Assembly (NCBI RefSeq): GCF_950023065.1
Contig: NC_088679.1
Span: 66,464,001 to 66,528,000 of the forward strand
Direction of reading: 5' to 3'
Source of the DNA: Planococcus citri
Lineage: Eukaryota > Arthropoda > Insecta > Hemiptera > Pseudococcidae
DNA length: 64,000 bases
The notes below the pieces were generated by a model. The model searched no databases and had not been told where the DNA came from. It saw nothing but the letters and a program-made list of their open reading frames with translations. Shown piece after piece: positions 46,709 through 57,112 of the stretch (position 1 is the first letter of the stretch; the number at the start of each line of letters is the position of its first letter). The translations under genes and the position numbers were made by a program.

Positions 46709-48335
46709 TTACACAGTTACTCTTCTTAGAACATTGACCACTGTGTACACATGTTGCCAAAATTTCAGAAAAAGTTCCATATTCATCGAGTATACTTTCA
46801 AAGCTTTGAATTCTATTTTCATATGAGCTCGGTTAAGTAGCATGCAAAATAATTGTCGGTTAGTTGGTGATAAGTAATACCAGGGTATGTTGTATACTGC
46901 TTCTCTGAACATTTCCTCCTGAAAAAAGGCTCAGTATAAATAAGCACATAAGTACGTACAAATGTAGCGTAGCGTACGCGATTTTGACCAAAGATGCTAC
47001 GAATTTGATTTAGGTACCTACCATATCCTTAAATAATTTCCCTGCTAAACAATTAACGTAGAATATGGCGCAAATTATTACAGCATAATTTAAACTTTTG
47101 ATTTGTCGCATGATGGAATTGTGATTTTGTGGCTAAATACAAAAAAAAAATCACATAGTATAAATATGGATTAAAAAATAAATAAACCATCGCATCAATA
47201 TGTAAATTTGAGAGTACAAAAAATCTGCTAATAAAATCTTACTTACTAATATGAAAGTATACAGAAGTAATATTTCGAAAAATAAAAACATAATTATGCT
47301 GATTGACATATTGAATTCCAAATAAGGTTTCAAATGCGAGATACCTCTGAAAAAATAAAATAAAAATAATTCATTAGATAAGTATAGTTAATAGGCTTGA
47401 TTCTATGTATCTACTTAATTAATATTGACAGGCACCAACCTTATTAAATTCTGATGAAACTGCACATAAGAGTGGATATCTTGTACGAAATAATTTTGTA
47501 AAATTGACTTTTCCTTTTGCTCAAGATCCACGGAGCAGCTCGGATTATTCAGCAATTGTTCGTAATGATATGCGAATAATTTAGACTGATAGGCCAACGA
47601 ATCGCTAAGCATTTGAAATTTACGGTGAAATTCGCGTACCATGACGATGGAGAAGAAAGGAATTATCAAGTACGTGATTATTATAGGAGAAGCGGCCATA
47701 ATTTGTGAAAATAACAAAACGCAAAACGTGTACGCGTTCTGGATACCTTCGCAGTAGACAGGATAAAGATAGTAGCTAGGATCGCTCAGCTTATCTTTCG
47801 TGTATCCGACGAGCAGATCTAAAGTTGTGCAGAATATGTAACAAGCCATGCAGCAGAATTGGGTTGTAAGGATGTAAAAAGCCACCTTCAAGGAGTACTT
47901 TTCGCCTCGAATAAATTCGACGATGGTGGAATAACCTACAATTGGTTGATTTCGATGTAAACCTATATCGATATTCGCATCGAGGATTTTAAAAGCTTGG
48001 GTGGTGCGTTTACGATGTGAATTGGTAGTTAATGGGATCAAGATCATGAAGTAAACTCCGCTTATCATCATATCGCTGACTAGAAGCAAGTGGAATAGTT
48101 CTAAAGTAGGTGAGAAAAATGTGTAGGATATGAGATGAGAAAACAATAATACGATATCTGTTACGTTAATTAATATCCAAAGTAATGTAAACCTCCGGTC
48201 GAAGATTTTCGAATGATAATATTCGCCTAAGAACCAGTACATTAGATGGATACGGTTCATTATGGTCCTCGTGTAACCGAAACGTTTCCCGATGCTCAAA
48301 AATCGATCGATTAAATTGGTGTCGGTTCGATCCAT
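46709..48335 (-). CDS. Odorant receptor G (7tm_6), complete
   Basis: Predicted 438-residue odorant receptor, the most upstream member of the array in this window. Exons are 47440..48335, 47247..47346, 47022..47132 and 46709..46918, with introns of 93, 114 and 103 bp. The first donor is the weak GTTGGT; the others are GTAAGT and GTAGGT. Acceptors are TTTTTTCAG, TATTTAG and TTTTTTCAG. The ATG at 48335 opens MDRTDTN. Signatures are GEYYHSK, GYTKDKLSDP...YPVYCE, CLAGKLFKDM and IPWYYLSP...VYTVVNVLRR. Exon 3 is the longest in the set (111 bp). The fourth helix block (MAASPIIITYLIIP) groups it with C and F. The gene lies 10.8 kb upstream of F, the widest gap of the array, and that gap is full of foldback elements. 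No stop or frameshift is seen. Confidence 0.92.
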
Positions 48336-49189
48336 CGATCAGGCTGTTCAGAATTGGAATTGTTGATGCTCTGATTCATTTATTATGTTGCTTGGTGATC
48401 CAGGAAGGTATTTCGTCACTGGCAAATGATACGATTACGACTGAATTCACGAGTTGTGGGATAATTTGAACAACGGGACGATTTTTTTGTCTTCGACCCG
48501 ACTATAATTATAGCTATTTAATTATGAATATAGGTACCTACCTACTAGGCCGTGTTCTGGAAATTTTTTTCGTATGTAAACAAAACTAACAACTTCATAA
48601 TGTTATATGGATGTATCTCGTGATACAAAGTACCTATCAGTAGTTATCTAATTAGAACTTTTACAAAATATTCTTTTTTTTCGAAGAAGAATTCAATATA
48701 GATATAATTTAGTTTACTTTAGAAACAAATTAATTGAATTTTTTTTTCGTTTACTAGTATTTATTGAGAAGAAGTTGACCAAAAAAATTTAACCATAGTT
48801 AAGTTAAATACAAAATTTAAAGTTTAATATAGTAAAACAAAGCCGAAAAAAAATTCAAAATTCATACAGGAAAAGTGGCTAAATTTTTCTATTCAAACTT
48901 TTTTCAGATAATAGGTATGTAATACTAATACATTATTTGAAGTCCCCTAAAATGAGATCGTTTAAGTATATTCAGTATTTTGTTATCGTGTTTTTAACAT
49001 GTAAGCATTGAAAAGAAATCAAAAATCCTTTAAAATTACATTATGTCAAATCCAAAATTAAAGCTATTTTGCGATAGTTTAAATTTTCAAATGTAGGATT
49101 GAGTGGGAGGACGTTCTGAAAACTGATTATTCAAGTACGCGTCTCTCCAATTCGCAAAAATTGAAATGTTTAAAAAAGGTTCCCTTTAA
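48336..49189. other. 5' flank of receptor G
   Basis: AT-rich upstream DNA, no motif recognised. Confidence 0.45.
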
Positions 49190-49940
49190 TAGAGAGCTCT
49201 GAGGCCAGGCAGGACTTCAGACGGCCCTCAACAGTCAGATAGCCAGGTCAATAACCTTTGGAGGCAATACCGGAAGCCAGACAGTCAGGTCAATGACCTT
49301 AGAAGGATGCACAGACGCCAGACAGCCCACAACAGTTGGACAGCCAGGTCATTGACCTTCAGAGGTTAGACTGGAAGCCTGCATGACGACCCTCAAAAGG
49401 TACACAGACAAGTCAATGACCTTAAGAGGCCAGACCGAACTCTAGACGGACCGCAAAAGCTAGACAGTCGGGGTCAATGACCGTAAGGGGTCAGATTCCA
49501 GACGGCTCTCAAAAGTCAGAAATTCTGAGTCAACGACCTTTTGAGGTCAGATTGGAATCCAAACAGTCTTCAGATGTCAGACAGACCCCCAGGTGGCCTT
49601 CATAGGAATATAGACAGGTCACTGACCTTATGAGTCCAGACAGGAAGGACTCCACACGACCTCCGAAACCCAGACAGACAGGTCAATAACCTTTGGAGGT
49701 CAGACTGGAAGCCAGACGATTTCTAGAAACCAGACCGACATACAGGTCATTGACTTTGGAAGACTAGCAAGAACTCCAGACGGCCCTCGAAAGCCAGACA
49801 GCCAGGTTAATGACCATCGAAGGTCTGGCTAGGATCCAGATGGTCTTCAAAAGCCAGACAGTCAGGTCAATCACCTTAGAAGGCTACACAGGACGCAGCC
49901 AGACTATTAAGTCAATGGCCTTAGGAAGCCAGACATCTCA
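49190..49940. repeat. Degenerate minisatellite, CAGACAG / GGTCAATGACCTT units, array 3
   Basis: Related to arrays at 1722 and 43715 but with a subtype unit: CCAGACAGTCAGGTCAATGACCTT (in parts), GGAGGTCAGACTGGAAGCC, ACGGCCCTCAAAAG. The period is about 55-65 bp. Confidence 0.8.
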
Positions 49941-50089
49941 TTTTTGATACCATCTTTGATTTTCCACATACCTTTACCTACCTCTTAAGAAACCTCTAAA
50001 TTTAATTCATAAAATGAATGTGTTATTTCGTGGATTAATAAATTATACTTCGAGTGCAAAGGCTTTGGGATAAAATAAGAGAGGTTAGT

Positions 50090-50780
50090 TTAATTCTCCT
50101 AAAATTTTGAAAACGTTCATTTCCTTTATTTTCGAACATTTTGGAAAAGTCATGAAAAGGATACTAAAATTATCAAAAAAATCAACATTTTACTAAATTG
50201 ATCTAGAAAGCTGATCACCTGCAGCTTTGACTTAGTGTTCACCTACATAGCGAGGCAACTGAGCAACCGAGCAACTAGCAACTTCAAAAGTCGTTCGGTG
50301 ATTGGCTGAAATACGAGCAACCAAGCAACCAAAACAAAAAATTTTGGTTTGGTTGCTCGGTTGCTCTGTTATGTAGGTGAGCACTTAAATAGCATGTTGA
50401 AATTAGAGTGCAGAATAAATTTTGGCTTCCTAATCTTCATTTGGTAAAATTTTATGAAAATTTCAAGTTCCAAACACCCGCTGGAGGCTCCAAGAATTTC
50501 CAAAAAGTTGTCAAAGGCTTAAAAACAACAATAATGAAGTCATCTACAGTCGACTTCATAGCGTATTGAAATCAAAATGTAGAGTGAATTTTGGTTTTTC
50601 ATTTTCATGGTAAAATTTTAATGTAAATTTCAAGTATTACAAATCTGCTGGAGGCTCTAGAACTGCTCGAAACGGTTTAAAATCGTTTCCAATCGATTTA
50701 GTTGGTCGAAAATAGGGCATGTCCTAAATCTCATGTCAGCCATCTTGGTCAATTTGGTAAAATTTTGATTTTTTTGCATT
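50090..50780. repeat. Diverged copy of the foldback interior
   Basis: Contains GCTGGAGGCTC, AAATCTGCTGGAGGCTCTAG, CGTTTCCAATCGATTTAGTTGG and TTGGTCAATTTGGTAAAATTTTGATTTT, all found in the arms of the elements at 21762 and 36718. More diverged than either, and carrying a MITE at 50235. Confidence 0.65.
50235..50384. mobile_element. PIF/Harbinger-like MITE
   Basis: 150-bp element with inverted ends GTG(T/C)TCACCTACATA followed by GCAAC..GAGCAACCGAGCAAC words, flanked by TTA at 50232..50234 and 50385..50387. A TWA duplication and short G-starting ends fit PIF/Harbinger. No coding capacity. Confidence 0.7.
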
Positions 50781-51124
50781 TTTGACCCTAAGATTTTCAA
50801 AAATTCACGAAGAATTGTAAAATGCACTAACAAGGGAACCTCTCGAGGTGTACGTCAATCACGATTCTTGGAAAGAACGAGGTCTAAACCACTTCCCCTC
50901 ATGACTAAAATTTTAGCAGCTTAAATTAATTTTTCGATTTTTGGCGAATCTAGAACTTTCAAAATTGACAATTTTATTTTCAGTGATTTATGCTTTTCTA
51001 AAAAAAGTACATTGATCAGAAAAAATGATCAAAATGGGCCCTGAAACTAATAATACCCTCTCCCCCCCCCCATCGGCGTCTAAATTTCGCCCTTTTTGAG
51101 CTTAACCAATTAACCATTCTTGAG

Positions 51125-51600
51125 CCTTCAGTGTGATTTTCAATTTCTCCAGAATTTTGAATTTGCTGCAGAAGGCGTAAATATCAACTTGGGCAGCTGG
51201 AAATCGAGCTGTGCTGTATTTTCAAACTATTTAACAAGTGTACCCACAATTGAGCCGACTCCAAGGCGGACATCTCAAGAGTGTTTTTTGGCCAGGTTAC
51301 TTTTTTGAAGAAAAAAAATCAAGATTTTCCTCTTTATCAAGAAATTATCAACATTTGCACGAATCGCAATATCATAGTTCAGAACCAACCTCTCCAGTCC
51401 AAATTTCACCGTTCCAAGCCATTCTGGAATTTCCAGCAGGATTTTATTTCTCCAGAATTTTGAATTTGCTCCAGAAGGCGTAAATATCAACTTGGGCAGC
51501 TGAACATTGAGTTGCGTCTTATACTTGACCTGCATAACCAATTTACCTACATTTGAGTCAATTACAAGGTGGACCCCTCAAGAGTGTTTTTTGACCAAAG
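51125..51600. repeat. Direct repeat pair of about 160-170 bp
   Basis: 51137..51300 and 51450..51600 share TTCTCCAGAATTTTGAATTT, CAGAAGGCGTAAATATCAAC, TTGGGCAGCTG and CTCAAGAGTGTTTTTTG in order. The second copy abuts the 3' end of the minus-strand LINE. Confidence 0.75.
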
Positions 51601-52816
51601 TTCTTTCATCATCAATGAACTTTGACACGGTTAGCTGTTCAGCCCGTCTGGGAAACTGTAGAAGAATTGCTTGCCAATGTATCATCAAGTCTTTTCTTCG
51701 GTCTTCTTCTGCTCCTCCTGCCAGTTGGAGTGTAGTCTTTGACTTTTCGAGGGGACCGTTCGTCAGGCATTCTATCAACGTGTTTTCGCCATTTCTTTCT
51801 GTAATCTTTCACTCGTCTAATGATTGGCTCTGCTCCTAGCTCTTTCAGGATGTCTTTGTTCCTTTTCCAATCTCGTCTAGTATATCCTGCTGTGGCTTGC
51901 ATGAATCTCATTTCCACTGTGGTTACTCTGCTTTTTATATCCTTTGTTCCATACAGCAGCATGCAGCATTGGTCTTGCCAGCATATTGTTGATTCTTATT
52001 CGAGTTTCAGCTCTGACTTTTCTTGGAGGTATGGCTCGGTTTATCACTCCGCTTACTCTCGGGAATTTACTGATCTTGAGTTGTGCGTCAACTTCTCCTT
52101 CATATGACAGCTCACATCCAAGATATTTAAAGCTTTCAACTTGTTCCACTGGCAGTCCATTTACAACAATTTTACTGTGTATTGGCTCTTTCCCCTCAAA
52201 GACCATCACCTTTGTTTTTTGACGACAAGATTCTCATTCTGTACTTATCAGCTACTTTATGCAGGTTGTACATTGCTCTCTGCAAGTCATTTTTGTTGTC
52301 AGCAAAGACCATCTGATCATCAGCAAACAGCAGGGTATTGACATGGGTGTCATTGATGTCTAGCCCTTTTGGCTTGGTTTTCAGCCATTCTTTAATCATG
52401 TCAACAAAGTAGATGTTGAACAGACTACATGACATTAGGCATCCCTGTCTTACTCCTCTTCCTATCTTCTTTGCTTCCAACATGTTTCCAGATCTTACTC
52501 TTATTACATTATCCATGTAAGTATATTTCTTCAATTAAGCATACTATTTGTTCATTCACTTCAATTTTCCTCAGGATTTCAAACAACTTCTTCCTTTGTA
52601 CTCGATCATACACCTTCTCCAGATCAACAAAGCACATGTGGGTCTCTTGGTTATATTCTCATCTCTTCTCCATCAGCAGCTTTGTTGCGTATACCCAATC
52701 TATGCATGATCTTCCCTTTTGAAATCCATTTTGGCATTCCAATATTATTGGTTCCAGATGGCTCTCGATTCTTCTCCCTAGCATCTTTGCAAGTATTTTG
52801 TAAGCAGCATTTAGTA

Positions 52817-53388
52817 CCCTATTGACAAAATTATGCTGAAAAGCATGCACAACAGTGCGTGATTTTGGACTGGTGTAAAAGCATGCATTATCGCGTTAAA
52901 AATGTACATTTTCGCATGCTAAACAGAAGCAATCTAGCAACCAAGTATTTTCTAAAATGCACCAGTGAGTAAAAATTTTTCGAAGTCCAAAAATTGATAA
53001 CATTTATGCAAAAATAACCTCTAATCTATTAAGCTGCGAGGTGGCCGAGTGAGTTAAGCGGCCGCACATCGCAGGAACCTGGGGTCAATTCCTGCATGCG
53101 CCGGAAATTTTTAAATTTTTTTTTCAACTTTTTTGAAAAAATTATCTATTAAGTTAGAATGTCTTAAAATTCACAATTAATTGGTAGATAGTATTGCCAG
53201 TGAGTTTGAGCAATTTTTCTGCTAAAATTTCCGCACTTTTTGTACATACTTTTGGTTCACTTTTAAGCATGCTATTCACTGGCTGAATAGCATGCAATTT
53301 TTTGAAAAAGTCCAAATTCATGCATGCATGTGATATGCAAAAAAGCACGTATTTCATCACGTTGTACGCACAATTTTTGTCAATAGGG
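52817..53388. mobile_element. Mariner-type MITE inside the LINE
   Basis: 572-bp element with inverted ends CCCTATTGACAAAA(A)TT, flanked by TA (52815..52816 and 53389..53390). It separates NYRGIS from YKILAKML of the LINE polymerase, so the insertion is certain. GCATGC-type words are scattered inside. It carries a SINE at 53034. Confidence 0.85.
53034..53143 (+). mobile_element. tRNA-derived SINE inside the MITE
   Basis: 110-bp insertion flanked by the perfect 10-bp repeat ATCTATTAAG (53024..53033 and 53144..53153). It starts CTGCGAGGTGGCCGAGTGAG, with an A-box-like TGGCCGAGTGAGTTAAGCGG (class II tRNA type, as in tRNA-Leu or tRNA-Ser), then a B-box-like GGGGTCAATTCCTGC, then a T-rich tail. 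The anticodon and variable regions do not fold as in a real tRNA. It resembles the SINE at 31848 in plan (tRNA head plus T-rich tail, 110-123 bp). Confidence 0.8.
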
Positions 53389-53574
53389 TAGGCTAATTCC
53401 ACGGTAGTTTCCTGGGCCATTTCGGTCTCCTTTTTTGAGGTACATATTATAATTGCAGTACGGAAGTCTTTGAGTATGGTCGCACCTGATAATATTTTAT
53501 TGTAGAAAGCTAGCAGTCTCTTCTTAACGGTTATTGTGGCGTTCTTGAATAAGCCTGTGAAATCACTCCATATA

Positions 53575-54352
53575 CGAGGGGCATTTCATAAGTAAGGTTA
53601 CACCTGTTCGTTCTCCGGAACTGGTAACACTGGCAAGCTGAAACTTGGAGGGAATGTTTGGGAGGTTTCAATGAACACACATTCAAATTTTGAATGCATT
53701 TGGTGGAGTAGTTCGCGAGCTAACATGGTTTTAACGTGAAAGTGGGTAGTGACGTGCCGTCCGATTTTTGAAGTTTGTGATGTAAGTGAATTTTTATGGA
53801 AAGAAAAGGTTTCCCGGGTCAAAATCGATCCCAGACTATGTAAAGTGTATGGTAAAGACAACGCGATGTCGAACGTAAGTGGATAACACGTTTTTAAGAG
53901 GGTCTGACGAACACACACGACGTGGAGCGATCTGAGCGGCCTCCTGATCCTGAATCTTTCAAAAATGAAACAATTTTGTGTGTGCGCCTCTCTTGGACGA
54001 AGATCGTGATCGTCGATGCACTTTTTCAGATATTCACTATGAGATGATGCTATTTCGACATCATATTGTCTTTACTATACACTTTACATAGTCTGGGATC
54101 AATTTTGGCCCGGGAAACCTCTTATTTCCATAAAAATTCACTTACATCACAAACTTCAAAAATTGGACAGCACGTCACTACTCACTTTCACGTTAAAACC
54201 ATGTTAGCTCGCGAACTACTCCACCAAATGCATTCAAAATTTGAATGTGTGTTCATTGAAACCTCCCAAACATTCCCTCCAAGTTTCAGCTCGCCAGTGT
54301 TACCAGTTCCGGAGAACGAACAGGTGTAACCTTACTTTTGAAATGCCCCTCG
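53575..54352. mobile_element. Mariner-type foldback element
   Basis: 778-bp element starting CGAGGGGCATTTCA and ending in its inverse complement, flanked by TA (53573..53574 and 54353..54354). Arms of about 305 bp are nearly identical; both encode the same 85-105 codon frame. CGAGGG ends with a TA target are typical of mariner elements. No transposase motif was recognised. Confidence 0.82.
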
Positions 54353-54354
54353 TA

Positions 54355-56484
54355 CTTAGGTATCTTATTGAAAATTGCTCGAATTTTGGTAAAAATTATA
54401 CCTATGATAGACATTTTCGATCCATGTCCCTATATTTCTTTTTTCAAACACAAATTCATATTAACGAACACTACCTACACCCTTCCTGGCCCCAATTTTC
54501 AAATAGGTAGTTTTCCTAATAGGACATGTTCTTCATGCTAGCTGCCACGCAATCTTATCTTTCTCCTACCTCCGGAAACCAGCAATTTGCCATAATTACT
54601 GCAGAGGCCTATTTATCTATTTTCTTTCTGCTAATATCGTCATCGCAGATCGAAAAAAAATTGAGCAAACGTCGAGTGAAAATGATGCCAGTTTATTATG
54701 CCGCATCACCGCAAAAACTATAACACTTTTACTCGATATAGTCGCACCAGTGCTCGATTTAATTTTATCAAGATAGCTCGCGCTGGTGTGTTTTTTTTTT
54801 TACTCGGAATACACTGCTCGGTGTTCTCTTACTCAATACATCAACAAAACAACAGCAATTAGACAATTAGACAATTACGTGGATTGTAAGAGTAAAAGGT
54901 ATCTGAATATTACGTCGATGGATTACACGAAGGAGAAAAAAAATTATGGAAATGGCACCCAGTAGGTAGCTAAAATATAGGCGCAATGGTGGTTTTTTTT
55001 CGCAAGTGGCAAAAATAGTAAGTTTACGCTTGTCTGAGTACACATAGCACGAGTGTACCCTGCATACCAGAAAATAGTAATTTCACGTTACATAAATACC
55101 TACATTTTTGTTTGTACGTACTTTGGAGGTATTTTATCGCCACCATGTGCGTGTGCAACGACTTAAAGTAGGTAGAAGGTAGTTAATAAAGATCTTTTTT
55201 TTTTCCTGCGCGGTTTACAGCAGATTGGCATTTTTTGTCGCGTGTTTATTTTGAATATACGAATATGGAATAGAAAACTAATTATGCAATATAACCAGAG
55301 ATGCCAACGTGGAAATAAAATGACAAGTTTGATGTTGAAAATCCGTCATGGCGTCGCATCGTCATTCTCGTACATATATCTTGGCCTTAAGTGAACATTG
55401 AGGTAGGTAGGTATAAAATCGACTGAACAACCTGGCAAATAAAATTCCACACGTGGTAGGTAGATACCTACGAGTATATTTACGAATCGCTGAAAGATTT
55501 TGATTCACGACATTAAACAGGGTAGCTTGTATTTATCCGCGTTAGTCGCACGTAAAAATGTTTTAATTGCGAAATAATTATAATTTATTTAATCAGGGTC
55601 GCGGTCGTCGCGAGAATTTCGCCAAAGAATGTAGAAATATGTTGGTGCAACCCCACCACACACAGTATATAGGCCTATGCTGGAATCTGCTTCGTAAACG
55701 GTGAACAAATTTTTCACCATTTGTCAAAAACAATTTAGCTATAAGGAAATGAATGAGAAAACGAATGTATGCAAGTAGGTAATTTTTCAAAGAGATACAT
55801 TCTTCAGTCAAGGATAACGGTGCGAATCGTAAAATAAAATTTTAATAGCGCGTTAAAACGACTTTATCGCCTATTCCGGGTGTAAATCGTCGGCCACAAG
55901 TTTATTATTTATTTGTAGAACCGATATCCTAATTTGATCTAAGGTGCCTATGTTGTTAGTTTTCGAATGTTTTTATCTTGAAAAAATCATAGAATGAAAT
56001 GGAATTTTGAATTTTTTGAATTTATTTATAAACGGTAATTTTGATTTTGTAAGGATTTAGGGCTATTATTTGAGTGAGAATGGGTGGATCGGGCGAGGAG
56101 ATGATAATCATCGCTTGAATCTATTCTAATTTCGGTATACATATCAATTCTGAATTCAATTTTTGATTGATAACTGGCCAAAATAACGAGAAACTTAGGG
56201 TATACATAATATTATCAGATGAAATAATTTTATGATGCGTGAGTCAAAGTTGCGTAGGTATTTTTAAAAAAACCTTCGCAAAAAAAGTCGTACGAATTAA
56301 CCACAAAAAATGTTGCGAAACATCTATCGAGGTAAAATATTTATTCTATTGTTCGAAACCAAACTGAAAAATCCGATCGAATTACGGAGCCTCCAGCGCA
56401 ATTTACAATTTCTCCAGAATTAAAAAAAAAAAATTTCAACATTTTTTAAAACTCATTACTTGGAAAATCCTACAAAGTACTAAT
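54355..56484. other. Intergenic DNA, no gene recognised
   Basis: Somewhat less AT-extreme than average, with several GTAGGTA words. Short open frames at 54526..54723 and 55593..55811 have no recognisable motifs. A long LINE-free interval; could hide small exons that I cannot support. Confidence 0.4.
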
Positions 56485-57112
56485 ACGACCCTCAATTTTT
56501 GGCGAATCATTCATGAACGAATTGATCAATTTTTTGGAAGAACCATTCGCCAACGAATCGATCAATTCTTTAATGTATGAATCAATTCGTTCTTGAATGA
56601 TTCACAAAAAAAACTTCAATTCGTTCGTGAATGATTCACCAAAAATTGAGTAAATGAATCGATTCGTTTGCGAACGAGTCACTTATACGAAACAACAATT
56701 TGTTCACGAATCGCAAGTAGCGAATGATTCACTAAAAATTATTCAATTCGTTCGTGAATGATTCACCAAAAATTGAGTAAATGAATCGATTCGTTCACGA
56801 ACGAGTCACTTATACGAATCAATTCGTTCGCAAATAATTCATCAAAAATTGAGTAAATGGATCAATTCGTTCGCGAATGAGTCACTTATACGAATCAATT
56901 CGTTCGCGAATGATTCATCAAAAATTGAGTAAATGGATCAATTCCTTCGCGAATGATTCATCAAAAATTGAGTAAATGGATCAATTCCTTCGCGAATGAT
57001 TCATCAACAATTGAGTAAATTGATCAATTCGTTCGCGAATGATTCATCAAAAATTGAGTAAATGAATCGATTTATTCACAAACGAGTCACTTACACGAAT
57101 CAGTTTGTTCGT
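56485..57112. repeat. Satellite-like array of GAATGATTCA / TTCGCGAACGAA units
   Basis: Units of about 43 bp (ATTCATCAAAAATTGAGTAA, ATGGATCAATTC.TTCGCGA) alternate with longer ones carrying an extra 32-33 bp (GAGTCACTTATACGAATCAA). The words are themselves partly palindromic (ATTCGTTCGCGAATGATTC). The array is more regular at 56820..57060. It runs straight into the cut end of a LINE at 57113. Confidence 0.88.

Larger units (their letters stand above)
51601..53574 (-). pseudogene. RTE-like LINE reverse transcriptase, broken
   Basis: Minus-strand non-LTR retrotransposon remnant. In order: 53391..53574 gives the RT entry (FRTAIII...KKGDRNGPGNYRGIS, across frames); 52659..52816 gives YKILAKMLGRRIESHLEPII and CQNGFQKGRSCIDWVYAT; about 52540..52640 gives CFVDLEKVYDRVQRKKLFEI (a catalytic Asp); 52196..52534 gives GVRQGCLMSCSLFNIYFVD and the catalytic LLFADDQMVFADN; 51877..52209 gives FKYLGCELSYEGEVDAQLKI; 51639..51962 gives the thumb/tail. 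The parts lie in different frames, so it cannot be translated. A MITE (52817..53388) splits it. It is 5'-truncated at a mariner-type foldback. The endonuclease is missing. Confidence 0.88.

Noticed and set aside
53036..53103. Functional tRNA gene
   Set aside because: A and B boxes are present but acceptor and anticodon stems do not pair, and it is bounded by a 10-bp target duplication, so it is a SINE.
53598..54329. Two similar 87-106 codon proteins
   Set aside because: Mirror frames in the arms of a mariner-type foldback; they do not show transposase motifs.
54526..55811. Short open frames as small genes
   Set aside because: No recognisable motif, no splice partner and length expected by chance.
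56485..57112. CRISPR-like array
   Set aside because: Units are contiguous and partly palindromic with no unique spacers of constant size, and the DNA is eukaryotic; it is a satellite.
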